In this document: positions 4,674 to 5,680 of the stretch, piece by piece
Layout: each line of letters begins with the position of its first letter
Position numbering within the stretch: position 1 is the first letter of the stretch
NCBI GenBank assembly: GCA_024405255.1
Contig: JAKSOY010000266.1
Span: 1-5,680, forward strand
Source: Kiritimatiellia bacterium
GTDB taxonomy: Bacteria > Verrucomicrobiota > Kiritimatiellia > RFP12 > UBA1067
Reading direction: 5' to 3'
Length of the DNA stretch: 5,680 bases
The notes under the pieces: generated by a model
Seen by the model: only the letters and a program-made list of their open reading frames with translations
Told to the model about the DNA's origin: nothing
Databases searched by the model: none
Translations under genes and position numbers: made by a program

Positions 4674-5680
4674 GCGTGTCGGAAGACCAGAGAGGTGTTG
4701 ACGCCGCCGAAGGCGAAATTGTCGGACATTGCGAACTCGACCTCGAACGAACGTCCGGATCCGACGATGAAGTCGTGCTCGCCGCAGCGCGGATCCGGAT
4801 CGGCCAGGTTCAGGTTCGGCGCGAACCATCCGGCGTTCAGCATCTCGACCGTCATCGCCGCCTCAATCGCGCCGCAGGCGCCGAGGGTGTGTCCGGTATA
4901 GCTCTTGATCGTCGAGACCGGCGGCCGGTGCGCGCCGAAGACGGACGCCATCGCCGTTCCCTCGGCGACGTCGCCGAGGTCGGTCGCCGTGCCGTGGGCG
5001 TTCACGTAGCCGATGTCGGACGGCCCGAGTCCCGCGTCCTCGAGTGCGAGCTTCAGCGCGACGGCCATCGTCTCGGCATTCGGCTGGGTGACGTGACGTC
5101 CGTCGGTGTTCGTCCCGAACCCGACGACCTCGGCCAGGATCCTCGCACCGCGGGCGAGCGCGTGCTCGCGTTCCTCGAGAATCAGCGTCGCGGCGCCGTC
5201 GCCGATGACGAGCCCGTCCCGGTCCGCGTCAAACGCCCGCGGCGTCGTCTCCGGCGCCTCGTTCTTCCGCGAGGTCGCGAAGAGTGTGTCGAAGACCGAG
5301 ACCTGCGTGACGGAAAACTCCTCGGCGCCGCCGGCGATCATCAGGTCCTGCTTGCCCCACCTGATCGCCTCATAGGCGTCGCCGACCGCGAGCGAACCCG
5401 ACGTGCAGGCCGTCCCCGTCGGAACGAGCCGTCCGGTCGTCCCGAAGTGGACGGACAGGTTGACCGCACATGTCTGCGGCATCATCTTGATGTAAGTCGA
5501 ACTGGTGACGTTCCGCACCTCGCGGTTCACCAGGATCGACGCGAAGTCCAGGTTCGCCTCGACGCCGCCGGAACACGAGCCATAGGCGACGCCCATGCGG
5601 CCGCCCTTCACCTCGGGGCTCCCGACGAGTCCCGCCTGCGCCAGCGCCTGCTCCGTCGCGTTCAGCGCCATTTCCGAGAC
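4670..5680 (-). CDS. Beta-ketoacyl-ACP synthase (FabF-like), 5' end outside window
   Basis: The frame is open to the window edge (three more codons lie before the ATG at 5669-5671). By comparison with FabF, about 70-75 N-terminal residues are missing, so that ATG is internal. Numbered from it, the nucleophile is Cys89 in GTACTSGS (codon at 5405-5407), the His pair is NAHGTA (His226) and KSYTGHTLGA (Lys256, His261), and the C-terminal loop is FAFGGVNTSLVF. All catalytic residues of a decarboxylating condensing enzyme are present. It would elongate an ACP-bound acyl chain with malonyl-ACP in the cytoplasm. The gene directly downstream, overlapping by ATGA, encodes a Cys-less KS-like partner, so a heterodimeric type II KS/CLF is likely, as in aryl-polyene synthesis. 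A role in primary fatty-acid synthesis is the alternative, but the partner gene argues against it. Confidence 0.9.
   Translation of the reverse strand, partial: VSEMALNATEQALAQAGLVGSPEVKGGRMGVAYGSCSGGVEANLDFASILVNREVRNVTSSTYIKMMPQTCAVNLSVHFGTTGRLVPTGTACTSGSLAVGDAYEAIRWGKQDLMIAGGAEEFSVTQVSVFDTLFATSRKNEAPETTPRAFDADRDGLVIGDGAATLILEEREHALARGARILAEVVGFGTNTDGRHVTQPNAETMAVALKLALEDAGLGPSDIGYVNAHGTATDLGDVAEGTAMASVFGAHRPPVSTIKSYTGHTLGACGAIEAAMTVEMLNAGWFAPNLNLADPDPRCGEHDFIVGSGRSFEVEFAMSDNFAFGGVNTSLVFRHA

Noticed and set aside
4674..4829. 52-codon upstream extension of the KS-like frame
   Set aside because: Arg-rich shadow of the KS gene's C-terminal region. The start at 4671-4673 overlaps the KS stop and leads straight into family-like sequence.
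3382..4901. Long plus-strand open frames (for example 3382-4251 and 4125-4901)
   Set aside because: They lie antisense to recognisable minus-strand genes, are rich in Arg/Pro/Ser as expected of GC-rich shadows, and show no domain or plausible ribosome site.

Overview
The window is tightly packed, and every gene I can support lies on the minus strand. It reads from a fatty-acid/polyketide-type cassette (right edge), through a three-gene membrane operon of uncertain function, to the first 80 codons of the translation factor EttA (left edge). The biosynthetic cassette resembles aryl-polyene-type clusters, which are known mainly from bacteria with an outer membrane. That suggests a Gram-negative host with purine-rich Shine-Dalgarno sites. 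A PVC-group bacterium (Verrucomicrobiota/Kiritimatiellota) is possible, but this is a guess and nothing here fixes the taxon.

Right region (3364-5680): three genes joined by ATGA stop/start overlaps. They are a catalytically complete beta-ketoacyl-ACP synthase (5' end outside the window), a short Cys-less ketosynthase-like protein of chain-length-factor type, and a membrane-bound PlsC-like acyltransferase. Together they fit chain elongation by a KS/KS-like pair followed by transfer of the product, or a precursor, to a lipid. This stretch is GC-rich: 43 of 60 bases are G or C in both hand-counted rows, 3421-3480 and 5161-5220.

Middle region (444-3297): three genes of clearly lower GC (22/60 at 2161-2220, 30/60 at 1081-1140). 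The first encodes a protein with two zinc ribbons and two transmembrane hairpins and starts at TTG. The second encodes a single zinc-ribbon/transmembrane-hairpin protein and overlaps the first by ATGA. The third, 14 bases further on and with a strong Shine-Dalgarno, encodes an SPFH-domain protein with a C-terminal GYF_2 domain. The layout recalls the Bacillus subtilis YdjG/YdjH/YdjI proteins, in which membrane zinc-ribbon-type proteins recruit an SPFH protein that in turn recruits PspA. Here no pspA is visible, and the zinc-ribbon/membrane unit occurs three times. This is the part of the window most likely to be an under-described system. My inference is a cytoplasmic-face membrane scaffold, perhaps for envelope stress.

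Left region (1-443): a 201-base spacer holds an 11-bp-period direct repeat, a near-consensus sigma-70 promoter with an extended -10, and a small hairpin at the predicted transcript start. ettA follows and runs off the window. I found no RNA genes, CRISPR arrays, insertion sequences or convincing intrinsic terminators.
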